DNA from: an uncultured Paracoccaceae bacterium
Lineage (GTDB): Bacteria; Pseudomonadota; Alphaproteobacteria; Rhodobacterales; Rhodobacteraceae
Direction of reading: 5' to 3'
NCBI GenBank assembly: GCA_913062865.1
Contig: CAJXWO010000022.1
Location: 1 to 40,630 of the forward strand
DNA length: 40,630 bases
Positions 27,657 through 35,623 of this stretch are shown here, piece after piece (position 1 is the first letter of the stretch; every line of letters starts with the position of its first letter). Below the pieces are notes generated by a model that saw nothing but the letters and a program-made list of their open reading frames with translations, had not been told where the DNA came from and did not search any database. A program made the translations under genes and the position numbers.

Positions 27657-29372
27657 GTGGCTACGGGACTTCGCAGAATTCTGATATCCGCCGCGCTGAG
27701 CGCGGTGCTGGCCGCGCCGGTGGCGGCGCAGGGTCTGGCCGGGGCCTATCTGGCCGCCCGGCAGGCCGGGTTCCAGGGCGATTACCTCGCCATGGCGCGG
27801 TATTACACGCAGGCGCTGGTCCGCGACCCCGGCAATCCGCAGCTTCTGGAAAACGCCGTTCTGGCGCAGTTGTCGCTGGGGCAACTCGACCGGGCCGTTC
27901 CCATCGCCCAGAAGATCGAGGCACAGGGTCTGCGCAGCCAGGTGGCGCAGATGGTGCTCATGGCGTCCGATGTCGAGGCCGAGAACTACGCCGCGATCCG
28001 TGACCGGACCGAAGAAGGGACCGGCGTCGGCCCGCTGGTCGATGGGCTGGTGCGGGCCTGGGCTGCCCTGGGCGAAGGGCGCATGTCCGTCGCGCTGGAT
28101 GAATTCGACGCAATGGCAAACGAACCGGGCCTGCGGGGCTTTTCGCTCTATCACAAGGCGTTGGCTCTGGCCTCGGTCGGGGATTTCGAAAGCGCCGAAG
28201 CCATTCTGGGCGGGCCCGACGCTGGTGCGATGCAGCTGACACGGCGCGGCGCCATGGCCCGGGCCGAAGTGCTGAGCCAGCTCGAGCGCAATGAAGATGC
28301 CATCGACCTGATCGACCGCAGCTTCGGCACCGATCTGGACCCGGGCCTGCGCGACATGCGCGCGGCACTCGTGGCGGGCGAGCGTCTGCCCTTTACCCAT
28401 GTGCGCAATGCCCGCGACGGAATGGCCGAGGTGTTCTATTCGGTCGCCGGCGCGCTTCAGAACGAAGCGACGGACGATTACACGCTGCTGTATACCCGGC
28501 TGGCCGAGACATTGCGGCCCGATCACGTGGACGCGATCCTGGCGTCGGCGGATCTGCTGGACCGCATGCAGCAATACGATCTTGCGGTCGCCACCTTCCG
28601 ACGGGTGCCGTCGGACCACAGCGCCTATCACGCCGCCGAAATGGGCCGCGCCGACGCGCTGCGCAAAAGCGGCAAGCCCGATGCAGCCATTGAAGTGTTG
28701 CAGAAGCTGACCGAGACCCATGGCGATCTGCCCATCGTGCACACCACCCTGGGCGATACCTACCGGTCGCAAAAGGACTACGCCAGCGCGGCCCAGGCGT
28801 ATGACGATGCCATCGCGCTGATCGACGAGGCCGATGACAGCCAGTGGTTCGTCTTCTACGCCCGCGGCATCTGCCATGAACGTCTGGACCAGTGGGACCA
28901 GGCCGAGGCCGATTTTCGCCGCGCGCTCGAAATCCGTCCCGACCAGCCACAGGTCCTGAATTACCTGGGCTACTCGCTGGTCATCAAGAACATGAAGCTG
29001 GACGAGGCGCTCGACATGATCGAACGCGCCGCCGCCGCACGGCCCGACAGCGGCTATATCATCGACAGCCTGGGCTGGGTGCTGTTCCAGTTGGGCCGCT
29101 TCGAGGAAGCGGTCGAGCATATGGAACGCGCGGCCGAGCTTATGCCGGTGGATCCGGTGGTCAACGACCATCTGGGCGATGTCTACTGGGCTGTGGGCCG
29201 CACGCTCGAGGCCCAGTTCCAGTGGAAACGCGCGCTGTCCTTCGTCGATCCCGACGATCCCGATGGCGAGGCCGACCCGGACCGCATCCGCCGCAAGCTC
29301 GAAGTCGGTCTTGACGAGGTCCGGGCCGAGGAGGGCGCGCCGCCGCTGCGGGTCGCCAATGACGACGGTTGA
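27657..29372 (+). CDS. secreted tetratricopeptide repeat protein
   Basis: This is a 571-residue protein with a signal peptide (MATGLRRILISAALSAVLAA, cleavage near VAAQ) and many TPR units. The clearest run is near residues 410-520, where helices with LNYLGYSLVIKNMKLDEAL, IIDSLGWVLFQLGRFEEAVE and VNDHLGDVYWAVGRTLEAQ follow one another at 34-residue steps. It is predicted to be periplasmic and to act as a protein-protein scaffold. I use GTG 27657, because AGGAG ends six bases before it; ATG 27651 directly abuts that site. Its end overlaps ispE by 14 bases. Confidence 0.87.
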   Translation: MATGLRRILISAALSAVLAAPVAAQGLAGAYLAARQAGFQGDYLAMARYYTQALVRDPGNPQLLENAVLAQLSLGQLDRAVPIAQKIEAQGLRSQVAQMVLMASDVEAENYAAIRDRTEEGTGVGPLVDGLVRAWAALGEGRMSVALDEFDAMANEPGLRGFSLYHKALALASVGDFESAEAILGGPDAGAMQLTRRGAMARAEVLSQLERNEDAIDLIDRSFGTDLDPGLRDMRAALVAGERLPFTHVRNARDGMAEVFYSVAGALQNEATDDYTLLYTRLAETLRPDHVDAILASADLLDRMQQYDLAVATFRRVPSDHSAYHAAEMGRADALRKSGKPDAAIEVLQKLTETHGDLPIVHTTLGDTYRSQKDYASAAQAYDDAIALIDEADDSQWFVFYARGICHERLDQWDQAEADFRRALEIRPDQPQVLNYLGYSLVIKNMKLDEALDMIERAAAARPDSGYIIDSLGWVLFQLGRFEEAVEHMERAAELMPVDPVVNDHLGDVYWAVGRTLEAQFQWKRALSFVDPDDPDGEADPDRIRRKLEVGLDEVRAEEGAPPLRVANDDG

Positions 29373-30273
29373 GGTCTGGGCCCCGGCCAAGATCAACCTG
29401 ACGCTTCATGTGACAGGCCAGCGCGCCGACGGCTACCACCTGCTCGACTCGCTCGTGGCTTTCGCCTCCGTCGGTGACCGGATCCGCATCTGCCCCGCCG
29501 ATGCCCTGTCGCTGACCGTCGAGGGGCCCGAGGCCGCCGGTGTGCCCGCAGACATGGACAATCTTGCCCTGCGCGCCGCAGCTCTGGTCCCGCAGCAAGG
29601 GGCGGCGCTGTCCCTGGAAAAGACCCTGCCCGCCGCCTCGGGGATCGGTGGCGGCTCTGCCGATGCGGCGGCGGCCTGGAGAGGGATGCTGGCCCGGGAC
29701 GATGCGCGCGCCGCGGCCCTGGTCGATGCACCCGATGCCTTGCTGGCAGAGCATCTGGACGCACTTCTGACGCTGGGGGCCGATGTGCCGATGTGCCTTT
29801 TGTCCGCGCCGATGCGCGTGCAGGGGATCGGCGACAGGCTGACCCGCGTCGCGCTGCCATCCGTGCCCGCGCTTCTCGTCAACCCGCGCCTGCCCGTCGC
29901 AACACCCGATGTCTTTCGGGCCCTGGGGGCAAAGGACAACCCGCCGATGCCGGACAGGCTTCCCGACTTCGGAACATCCGGTGCATTGATCGACTGGTTG
30001 CAGGGCATGCGAAACGATCTTCAGAACGCCGCCATCGATGTCGAACCTGTCATCGGGCAGGTTCTCGAGGTGCTGACCGATTTGCACGGATGTCGGCTGA
30101 CCCGCATGTCGGGCTCTGGTGCCACCTGCTTTGCCCTGTTCGAGACGTTGGCGGACGCGGAAACCGCCGGTGAGGCGTTGCAGCGCGCGCAGCCGGGCTG
30201 GTGGGTGACTGCCTGCGTTCTGGGCGACCAGACAGACATGGCGTTGCCAAAGGCGGTTGCCGCGACGGCGTAG
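29359..30273 (+). CDS. ispE: 4-diphosphocytidyl-2-C-methyl-D-erythritol kinase IspE
   Basis: IspE phosphorylates CDP-methylerythritol in the non-mevalonate isoprenoid pathway. The product has 304 residues and belongs to the GHMP kinases. It has the N-terminal PAKINLTLHVTG with the substrate Lys11, the ATP-binding PAASGIGGGSADAA (91-104) and the C-terminal MSGSGATCFALF. It starts 14 bases inside the TPR gene, so the two are translationally coupled. It converges on a polyprenyl synthase, also of the isoprenoid pathway. Confidence 0.95.
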   Translation: MTTVEVWAPAKINLTLHVTGQRADGYHLLDSLVAFASVGDRIRICPADALSLTVEGPEAAGVPADMDNLALRAAALVPQQGAALSLEKTLPAASGIGGGSADAAAAWRGMLARDDARAAALVDAPDALLAEHLDALLTLGADVPMCLLSAPMRVQGIGDRLTRVALPSVPALLVNPRLPVATPDVFRALGAKDNPPMPDRLPDFGTSGALIDWLQGMRNDLQNAAIDVEPVIGQVLEVLTDLHGCRLTRMSGSGATCFALFETLADAETAGEALQRAQPGWWVTACVLGDQTDMALPKAVAATA

Positions 30274-30292
30274 GGTGGGGTTTCACCCCACC
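30274..30292. terminator. hairpin between ispE and the polyprenyl synthase
   Basis: GGTGGGGT-TTC-ACCCCACC forms an 8-bp stem with a three-base loop, directly after the ispE stop and eight bases before the end of the convergent gene. It can form on both strands. There is no T-run. Confidence 0.5.
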
Positions 30293-30299
30293 ATCCCGT

Positions 30300-31301
30300 T
30301 CAATTCACCCGCGCGACCACATAATCGTTCAGGTCGATCAGGATATCGCGCATCTGGCTTTGCGGCAGGGTTTCCAGTGCCGCCTTTCCCTTGGCCGACC
30401 AGGCGAGCGCGTCGGCCCTGGTGGCCGCCATCGCGCCGTGACGGTCCAGAAGCGCCAGCGCATGCTCCAGATCGCCCTCGCGCTGGTCGCCCTTTTCTAT
30501 GACCCGCGACCAGAAGGCACGTTCTTCAGCGTCGGCCTTCGCCACCGCCTTGATCACCGGCAGGGTCAGCTTGCGTTCGCGGAAATCGTCGCCCACGTTC
30601 TTGCCCGTGGCCGCGCTGTCGCCGCCATAGTCGAGAAGGTCATCGACGATCTGGAACGCGATCCCCAGCGCGTCGCCATAGTCGAACAGCGCCTGCACCG
30701 TCCCGTCGTCCTGGCCCGCGATTACGCCGCCGACCTCGGTCGCGGCCGAAAAGAGCGCGGCGGTCTTGCCGCGCACGACTTGCAGATAGATCTCTTCGGT
30801 CGTGGCCAGGTTCTGCGCCGCGGTCAGCTGCAGCACCTCGCCCTCGGCGATGGTGGCGGCGGCGTCCGACAGGATGCGCAGCACCCGCAGGCTGCCCGTC
30901 TCCGTCATCAGCTGGAACGACCGTGCGAACAGGTAGTCGCCGGTCAGGATGCTGGATTTGTTGTCGAAAAGCAGGTTCGCCGTGGGCCGCCCGCGCCGCT
31001 GCGCGCTTTCATCGACCACATCGTCATGCAGCAGCGTGGCGGTGTGAATGAATTCTACCGTCGCGGCCAGCTTGACGTGGTTGTCGCCCGCATAGTCGAA
31101 CATCCGCGCCGCAGCCAGGGTCAGCATCGGGCGCAGGCGCTTGCCGCCCGCCTCGACCAGATGCGCCGTCACCTCGGGAATGCGGGGCGCGTGGCGCGAC
31201 GCCATCCGATCGCGGATAAGCGCGTTCACCGCCCCCATCTCGTCGGCCAGAAGGGTGGCCAGCATTTCGTGGGGTTTCGTGAAGCTCTGATCCAAGCTCA
31301 T
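30300..31301 (-). CDS. all-trans polyprenyl diphosphate synthase (octa/decaprenyl type)
   Basis: This enzyme extends farnesyl or geranyl diphosphate with isopentenyl units to make the ubiquinone side chain. It has 333 residues. It shows GGKRLRP (52-58), the first Asp-rich motif DDVVD (93-97) with RRGRPTAN after it, and the second motif QIVDDLLDYGG. Alphaproteobacteria usually make Q-10, so decaprenyl diphosphate synthase is the likely activity, but chain length cannot be read with certainty. It is divergent from the DUF2007 gene. Confidence 0.93.
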   Translation of the reverse strand: MSLDQSFTKPHEMLATLLADEMGAVNALIRDRMASRHAPRIPEVTAHLVEAGGKRLRPMLTLAAARMFDYAGDNHVKLAATVEFIHTATLLHDDVVDESAQRRGRPTANLLFDNKSSILTGDYLFARSFQLMTETGSLRVLRILSDAAATIAEGEVLQLTAAQNLATTEEIYLQVVRGKTAALFSAATEVGGVIAGQDDGTVQALFDYGDALGIAFQIVDDLLDYGGDSAATGKNVGDDFRERKLTLPVIKAVAKADAEERAFWSRVIEKGDQREGDLEHALALLDRHGAMAATRADALAWSAKGKAALETLPQSQMRDILIDLNDYVVARVN

Positions 31302-31357
31302 AACACTCCCGTCAGAAGGCTCGACAAGGGCAAGGCCCTGCCATTACATCGGATTTC

Positions 31358-31573
31358 ATGGAAGAGTTGCTGCGCACCAATGACATCACGGTGACCGCCT
31401 ACGCGCGGGCTCTTCTCGATGCCGAGGATATAGAGGCGTTTGAACTGGACGTAAACATGAGCGTCCTCGAGGGCTCCATAGGCATTCTGCCGCGGCGCAT
31501 CATGGTGCGGCGGCAGGATCTGCACCGCGCCCGCGCGCTTCTGGCCGAACATGGCGTCCCGCTTGTCAGTTGA
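31358..31573 (+). CDS. DUF2007 family protein
   Basis: This 71-residue protein begins MEELLRTNDITVTAYARALL and contains EDIEAFELDVNMSVLEGSIG and RRIMVRRQDLHRARALL. This is the small DUF2007 fold, related to PII-like signal transducers. The function is not established. Its end overlaps the following methyltransferase gene by 23 bases, and it is divergent from the polyprenyl synthase. Confidence 0.88.
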   Translation: MEELLRTNDITVTAYARALLDAEDIEAFELDVNMSVLEGSIGILPRRIMVRRQDLHRARALLAEHGVPLVS

Positions 31574-32336
31574 GCACGGTTCGGGGCCGGGCCTGACCCG
31601 CGACGCGTTTCTGGGCGGGCGGCTGTTCCTGAACCAACCCGCGAAGGGCTATCGCGCCGGGGTCGATCCGATGCTTCTTGCGGCCACGATCCCGGCAAAG
31701 GCGGGTGAGCGGGTGCTCGATCTTGGCTGCGGGGCAGGGGCGGCGGTGCTGTGTTTGGGCATCCGCGTGCCGGGGCTGGCCCTGTTCGGAGTGGAACGGC
31801 AGGCGGAATACGCGGCTTTGGCCCGGCAGAACGCGGAGGACGCTGGCATACCTCTGGAGCTGGCCGAGGCCGATCTGGCCGCGCTGCCCCCTGCCATTAC
31901 GGGGCTGCAATTCCACCATGTGATGGCCAACCCGCCATATTTCGACCGCGCCGCCAGCGTCTCGGCCCGGGATGCGGGGCGCGAGGGGGCGCTGGGCGAA
32001 GACACACCACTGGCCACTTGGGTCGGCGTGGCGGCAAGACGCCTGTTGCCCAAGGGCACGGCGACCTTCATCCACCGGGCCGAGCGTGTGCCTGATCTGG
32101 TGGCGGCCTTCGCCGCGCATCTGGGCAGCGTCGAGCTGTGGCCGCTGTCCCCGCGCGCGGGCCGCGCTGCAAGGCTTGTCCTGATCCGCGGGCGCAAGGA
32201 CGGGCGCGCACCGTTTCGCCTGCATGCGCCGCTGGTCCTGCACGCGGGCGCGCGGCACGAAAGCGACTCGGAGGATTACACCGACCGGGTGCGCGCGGTG
32301 CTGCGCGATGGCGCGGAGCTGCCCTTTCCCGCCTGA
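31551..32336 (+). CDS. tRNA1(Val) adenine-N6 methyltransferase-like protein (TrmN6/YfiC family)
   Basis: This 261-residue protein is a class I SAM-dependent methyltransferase. It has QPAKGYRAGVDPMLLAATI, the SAM site VLDLGCGAGAAVLCLG and the catalytic NPPYF of N6-adenine enzymes. E. coli TrmN6 modifies A37 of tRNA-Val; this protein is a plausible equivalent, though another RNA or protein target is possible. The ATG at 31551 lies inside the DUF2007 gene, so coupled translation is likely. The exact start is uncertain. Confidence 0.85.
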   Translation: MASRLSVEHGSGPGLTRDAFLGGRLFLNQPAKGYRAGVDPMLLAATIPAKAGERVLDLGCGAGAAVLCLGIRVPGLALFGVERQAEYAALARQNAEDAGIPLELAEADLAALPPAITGLQFHHVMANPPYFDRAASVSARDAGREGALGEDTPLATWVGVAARRLLPKGTATFIHRAERVPDLVAAFAAHLGSVELWPLSPRAGRAARLVLIRGRKDGRAPFRLHAPLVLHAGARHESDSEDYTDRVRAVLRDGAELPFPA

Positions 32337-32445
32337 AGGTTGCCTGAGATTCATGCAAGATTCAGCTTATGCTGCGACTGCGGCGTGACAGGCGCGGAAA
32401 AATCTGCTGCACTAATCGGATACAGCATTCAAAAGGAGGATTGCC

Positions 32446-32622
32446 ATGAGCCTGTCGTCTCACCTTGAGGAACTTAAGCGCAAGCACCAGAGCCTTTCGG
32501 ATGCCGTGGAAGAGGCGCAGCGCGCGCCCGGTGTCTCTGACCTGCGCATCGCAGAGCTGAAAAAGCAGAAGCTGCGCATCAAGGAAGAGATCAGCCGGCT
32601 CAGCGCATCCGTCAACGCCTGA
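32446..32622 (+). CDS. second DUF465 (YdcH-like) small protein
   Basis: This encodes 58 residues beginning MSLSSHLEELKRKHQSLS and continuing with LRIAELKKQKLRIKEEISRL. It is an antiparallel helical hairpin with the DUF465 pattern. The ribosome site AAAAGGAGG ends seven bases before the ATG, so expression should be strong. It is a shorter relative of the protein at 5328-5552. It converges on the LysR gene. Confidence 0.85.
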   Translation: MSLSSHLEELKRKHQSLSDAVEEAQRAPGVSDLRIAELKKQKLRIKEEISRLSASVNA

Positions 32623-32634
32623 TCCTTCCACCCG

Positions 32635-33585
32635 TCAGGGCGCGATATCGGCCGCCGCAACAAAGCAACGGCCGGTGTCGAGATCCGTGATCTGTTCCAG
32701 TTCGCTGTGAAGCCATGCCTCGAACGCGGCGATATGCGGGCGGGTCTCGGCCCCTTTCGGGCAGATGAAGCGGTAATGCGCCTCGGTCGTCAGGGACAGA
32801 TCGAAGGGCATGACCAATCTGCCTGCGCGGATGTCATCCTGCGCCAACGATATGCGCCCCAAGACGACGCCCGCCCCGCCAAGGGCGGCGTCCAGCGCAT
32901 GATCGGCCTGGCTAAAGCGGGGCCCGGCCTCTTCCGGCGCGGCCATGCCCGCTGCGCGAAACCAGGCGGCCCAGTTGCCCGGCGGGTCGAGGAACTGCGT
33001 GTCATCCTGGTGCAACAGCGTCATCCCGGCCAGATCGGCCGGTGACCCGATCTGCGCGGCCAGCTCTGGCGTTGCCATGGGCGTCATCCATTCGCGGATC
33101 AGGCAGGTCTCGTAAAGATCCTGCGCATCGCCGGTGCTGTAGCCAAAGCGCAAGGCCACATCGACCTCGTCCCGGTCGAAATCCATGATCGACAGGCCCG
33201 CCGCCAGCCGCAGCTGCACCTCCGGGTGGGCGCGGGCAAAGCCGAAAAGCCGCGGCGCCAGCCATTTCGCGGTAAAGGCCGGGCCTGCGGTCACCGTCAG
33301 GCTCGTCGTATCGCCCACCCGCCGCGCCGCGCGCCAAGCCCGGGCCAATGCCGCGAACCCGTCCGCCGTTCCGGGGGCGAGGGCACGGCCCGCCTCGGTC
33401 AGCTCCACCGCGCGGGTCAGGCGGCGAAACAGCGGCTGGCCCAGATGCTCTTCCAGCGACTTGATCTGAAAGGACAGGGCCGCCGGGGTCACGTTGAGCT
33501 CGGCCGCGGCGGCGGCAAAGGACATGTGCCGCGCGGCGGCGTCAAAGGCGCGGAGTGCGGTGAGCGGTGGCAGGCGGTCGGCCAT
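32635..33585 (-). CDS. LysR family transcriptional regulator (GcvA-like)
   Basis: This is a 316-residue regulator. The N-terminal winged HTH begins RLPPLTALRAFDAAARHMSF and includes LNVTPAALSFQIKSLEEHLG and LFRRLTRAVELTEAG, as in GcvA-type members. The substrate-binding domain starts near TSLTVTAGPAFTAKWLAPRL. It is divergent from a 40-residue micropeptide with a LysR-type dyad in the shared gap, so that gene is a candidate target. The effector is unknown. Confidence 0.92.
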   Translation of the reverse strand: MADRLPPLTALRAFDAAARHMSFAAAAAELNVTPAALSFQIKSLEEHLGQPLFRRLTRAVELTEAGRALAPGTADGFAALARAWRAARRVGDTTSLTVTAGPAFTAKWLAPRLFGFARAHPEVQLRLAAGLSIMDFDRDEVDVALRFGYSTGDAQDLYETCLIREWMTPMATPELAAQIGSPADLAGMTLLHQDDTQFLDPPGNWAAWFRAAGMAAPEEAGPRFSQADHALDAALGGAGVVLGRISLAQDDIRAGRLVMPFDLSLTTEAHYRFICPKGAETRPHIAAFEAWLHSELEQITDLDTGRCFVAAADIAP

Positions 33586-33624
33586 GGTCAAGAATTTCTT
33601 ATCTGTGCCTGCCAAAAGTCTCGT

Positions 33625-33653
33625 TTGTGAGGGCAAAGGTCAAGCGCCATATT
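33625..33653 (+). promoter_or_regulatory. promoter of the 40-residue micropeptide gene
   Basis: TTGTGA (33625-33630) and CATATT (33648-33653) are separated by 17 bases. The -10 overlaps the start of the LysR-type dyad. Confidence 0.45.
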
Positions 33654-33666
33654 CAGCTCAGTTGAA
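33652..33666 (+). promoter_or_regulatory. LysR-type dyad TTCA-N7-TGAA
   Basis: TTCAGCTCAGTTGAA is a dyad with TTCA/TGAA arms, containing a T-N11-A core as in LysR regulator boxes. It sits between the divergent LysR gene and the micropeptide gene, over the -10 region of the latter, a position suited to repression or autoregulated control. Confidence 0.45.
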
Positions 33667-33690
33667 CTGTTCCCCTGAAAGGACCGACCC

Positions 33691-33813
33691 ATGTTCGAAA
33701 CCACACCGAACCGACGCACCCGAGATGCAATTCGCGCCGCCCACGAGGCCCGCGGTGCCTTTACCGCGGATCTCTTCCGCGCGCTGTTTCGCCGGCAGCG
33801 GGACGGGGCCTGA
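33691..33813 (+). CDS. 40-residue basic micropeptide
   Basis: The ATG at 33691 follows GAAAGGA with seven bases between. The product begins MFETTPNRRTRDAIRAAH, continues EARGAFTADLFRALFRR and ends QRDGA. It is basic and probably helical, with no membrane span. A strong intrinsic terminator lies 45 bases after the stop, so this is a defined short transcription unit. I recall comparable short proteins in Roseobacters but no function. Confidence 0.65.
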   Translation: MFETTPNRRTRDAIRAAHEARGAFTADLFRALFRRQRDGA

Positions 33814-33858
33814 CCGCAGGCGCGCGCCCGCCGGTCTGATCACCCCCCTCGCAAAGAA

Positions 33859-33893
33859 AACCTCCCCCGGGGTCGCACCGGGGGAGGTTTTTT
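33859..33893. terminator. strong bidirectional intrinsic terminator
   Basis: AACCTCCCCCGG (33859-33870) pairs perfectly with CCGGGGGAGGTT (33878-33889) around a seven-base loop. A run of T follows on the plus strand, and AAAGAAAA precedes it, giving UUUUCUUU on the minus strand. It ends both the micropeptide transcript and the esterase transcript. Confidence 0.92.
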
Positions 33894-34495
33894 CAGGCAT
33901 CCGCGAGGAAACGGGTGACGGCGGTGAGTTCACTGCGGTCGATCTCATGCCCGCCCGGATGCCACTGCGTTTGCGTGTCCACGCCCTGAGCGGTCAGATA
34001 CTTGGCCAGCGCCTCGGTCATCGCGGCCGGGCAGATCGGGTCGCGCTGGCTCGCCGTGATGAGAACCCGGGCACCGGCCAACCCCGGCTGGGCGTCGGGC
34101 GTCCACGGGATCAGCGGATGCATCAGCACGGCCTCGCGCACCAACCCGGGCACCGACAGCATGACCGAGGCCAGGATGTTGGCCCCGTTCGAATAGCCCA
34201 GGCCGATCACGCGGCGCGCGCCCGTTTCGGCGATCCGTGCGCGCAGGAAATCGGCCATCGCCCCGGTTCGAGCGGCCAGGTCGTCCATGTCATAGACGCC
34301 CTCGGCCTTGCGGCGGAAGAAGCGCAGATGGCCATGCTCCGACACGTCGCCCCGGGGCGAGATCACATGCGCGTCGGGCATCAGCTGCCGGGCGAGCCCG
34401 TGAAACTGGGTCTCGTCCCCGCCCGTGCCGTGAAAGGTGAAAATCAGCGGCGCGCCCGGCACGCCCTTGGTTTCGGCGAAATGATACTCAGTCAT
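33893..34495 (-). CDS. alpha/beta hydrolase (phospholipase/carboxylesterase family, MhqD-like)
   Basis: This is a 200-residue cytoplasmic serine hydrolase. It has TFHGTGGDETQF for the oxyanion loop, GLGYSNGANILA with nucleophile Ser102, Asp152 in ASQRDPICP and His183 in PGGHEID. In Bacillus a similar hydrolase (MhqD) is coexpressed with a ring-cleaving dioxygenase for quinone resistance, as seems to be the case here. Its ATG overlaps the dioxygenase stop by eight bases. Confidence 0.88.
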   Translation of the reverse strand: MTEYHFAETKGVPGAPLIFTFHGTGGDETQFHGLARQLMPDAHVISPRGDVSEHGHLRFFRRKAEGVYDMDDLAARTGAMADFLRARIAETGARRVIGLGYSNGANILASVMLSVPGLVREAVLMHPLIPWTPDAQPGLAGARVLITASQRDPICPAAMTEALAKYLTAQGVDTQTQWHPGGHEIDRSELTAVTRFLADA

Positions 34496-35423
34496 GAAGC
34501 CTCGGCAGGTAGCGTTGTTCCAGGATGTCGCGCAGATGGGCGTGCTGCGCGGGAATGCGCAGGCGTTCACCCAGATGCGCGGGCTCTTCGTCGCGGTCGA
34601 AGCCGGGCTCGTTCGTGGCGACCTCGAACAGAACGCCACCCGGGCTGCGGAAATAGATCGCCCAGAAATAGTCCCGGTCGATCACCGGTGTAACCTGATA
34701 GCCTGTGTCCATCAGCGCCTTGCGCACCTCAAGCTGCCTTTCGCGGTCGTCCACCGCAAAGGCGATATGGTGGACCGATCCCGCGCCCTGTTCGGACGGT
34801 GCCGCGCCGGGCAGTTCTTCGATCTCGATCACCCGCGCGTCGTTGCCACCGGGCACGGCATAGCGGGTCAGGTCGCCCTCTGTCGCCTGTTTCTCGTAGC
34901 CCATGAAGCGCAAGAGTTCGGCCGAGGCGCCCCGGTCGCGCAGGCGCATGCGGGCGGAGTGAAAGCCTCGGATGGCCACATCGGCGCTGACCGTGTCGGT
35001 GACCCAAGGCGCGCGGCCGTCCTCTGCCACCTCGACCAGCGCGAAACCGTCGCCATCGGGCCCTTGGAAGCGCAGGCGGTTTTCGCCAAAGGCTGTGTCC
35101 TCCGACAGCCCCTTGACGCCCATGGTGCTCAGCCGGTCGGTCCAGAAGCCCAGACTACCCTGCGGGACCGAGAATTGCGTGATGCCAACCTCGCCCGTGC
35201 CAGGGCGGCCGCGGCGGGCGCGTTGGAATGGGAAATAGGTCATGACCGTGCCGGGCGTGCCCATCTCGTCGCCGTAGTAAAGGTGATAGACCTCGGGCGC
35301 GTCGAAATTGACGGTTTTCTTCACCCGGCGCAGGCCGAGTGTTTTGGTGAAAAAGTCGTTGTTTTGCTGCGCGTCACTGGCAAGCGACGTGACGTGGTGC
35401 AACCCCTTGATCTGATCGAGCAT
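34488..35423 (-). CDS. VOC-family ring-cleaving dioxygenase (MhqO/MhqA-like)
   Basis: This 311-residue protein has two vicinal-oxygen-chelate modules. Metal ligands are visible at the N-terminus (GLHHVTSLASD), in the second half (VHHIAFAVDD) and at the C-terminus (GVLFEVATNEPGF). It resembles MhqO-type extradiol dioxygenases that act on hydroquinones. The ATG at 35423 is preceded by AGGAG. An 11-base inverted repeat flanks the promoter region. It is the first gene of a two-gene operon with the esterase. Confidence 0.87.
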   Translation of the reverse strand: MLDQIKGLHHVTSLASDAQQNNDFFTKTLGLRRVKKTVNFDAPEVYHLYYGDEMGTPGTVMTYFPFQRARRGRPGTGEVGITQFSVPQGSLGFWTDRLSTMGVKGLSEDTAFGENRLRFQGPDGDGFALVEVAEDGRAPWVTDTVSADVAIRGFHSARMRLRDRGASAELLRFMGYEKQATEGDLTRYAVPGGNDARVIEIEELPGAAPSEQGAGSVHHIAFAVDDRERQLEVRKALMDTGYQVTPVIDRDYFWAIYFRSPGGVLFEVATNEPGFDRDEEPAHLGERLRIPAQHAHLRDILEQRYLPRLHD

Positions 35424-35476
35424 CTGCAAATCTCCTGTGCGGCGTTTGCGCAGATATAGACAAACAGATTTGCAGA
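35423..35476 (-). promoter_or_regulatory. operator-like inverted repeat before the mhq-like operon
   Basis: TCTGCAAATCT (35423-35433) and its exact complement AGATTTGCAGA (35466-35476) are 32 bases apart, the first touching the start codon. Between them, on the minus strand, are CAAACAG-like and TATATCTG stretches where a promoter could sit. A repressor binding both arms would block the operon; Bacillus uses the MarR-type MhqR for such genes. Confidence 0.45.
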
Positions 35477-35560
35477 GAAACACGTGAAAAAGCGCCGCCT
35501 TGGTGCGCAGGTGCACAGATGAGCGCGGCAAGGACCTGCGGGCTTTTCTCGCCTGAAGGA

Positions 35561-35592
35561 CAAACGCCCCGACCGTTGGGCCGGGGCGTTTG
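35561..35592 (-). terminator. terminator hairpin after phaB
   Basis: CAAACGCCCCG (35561-35571) pairs perfectly with CGGGGCGTTTG (35582-35592) around a ten-base loop, about 30 bases downstream of the phaB stop. The T-run after it is short (GTTTGTCC). Confidence 0.65.
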
Positions 35593-35623
35593 CGAAGACA
35601 GCCCGCACGGGCTCAATGAGCGG

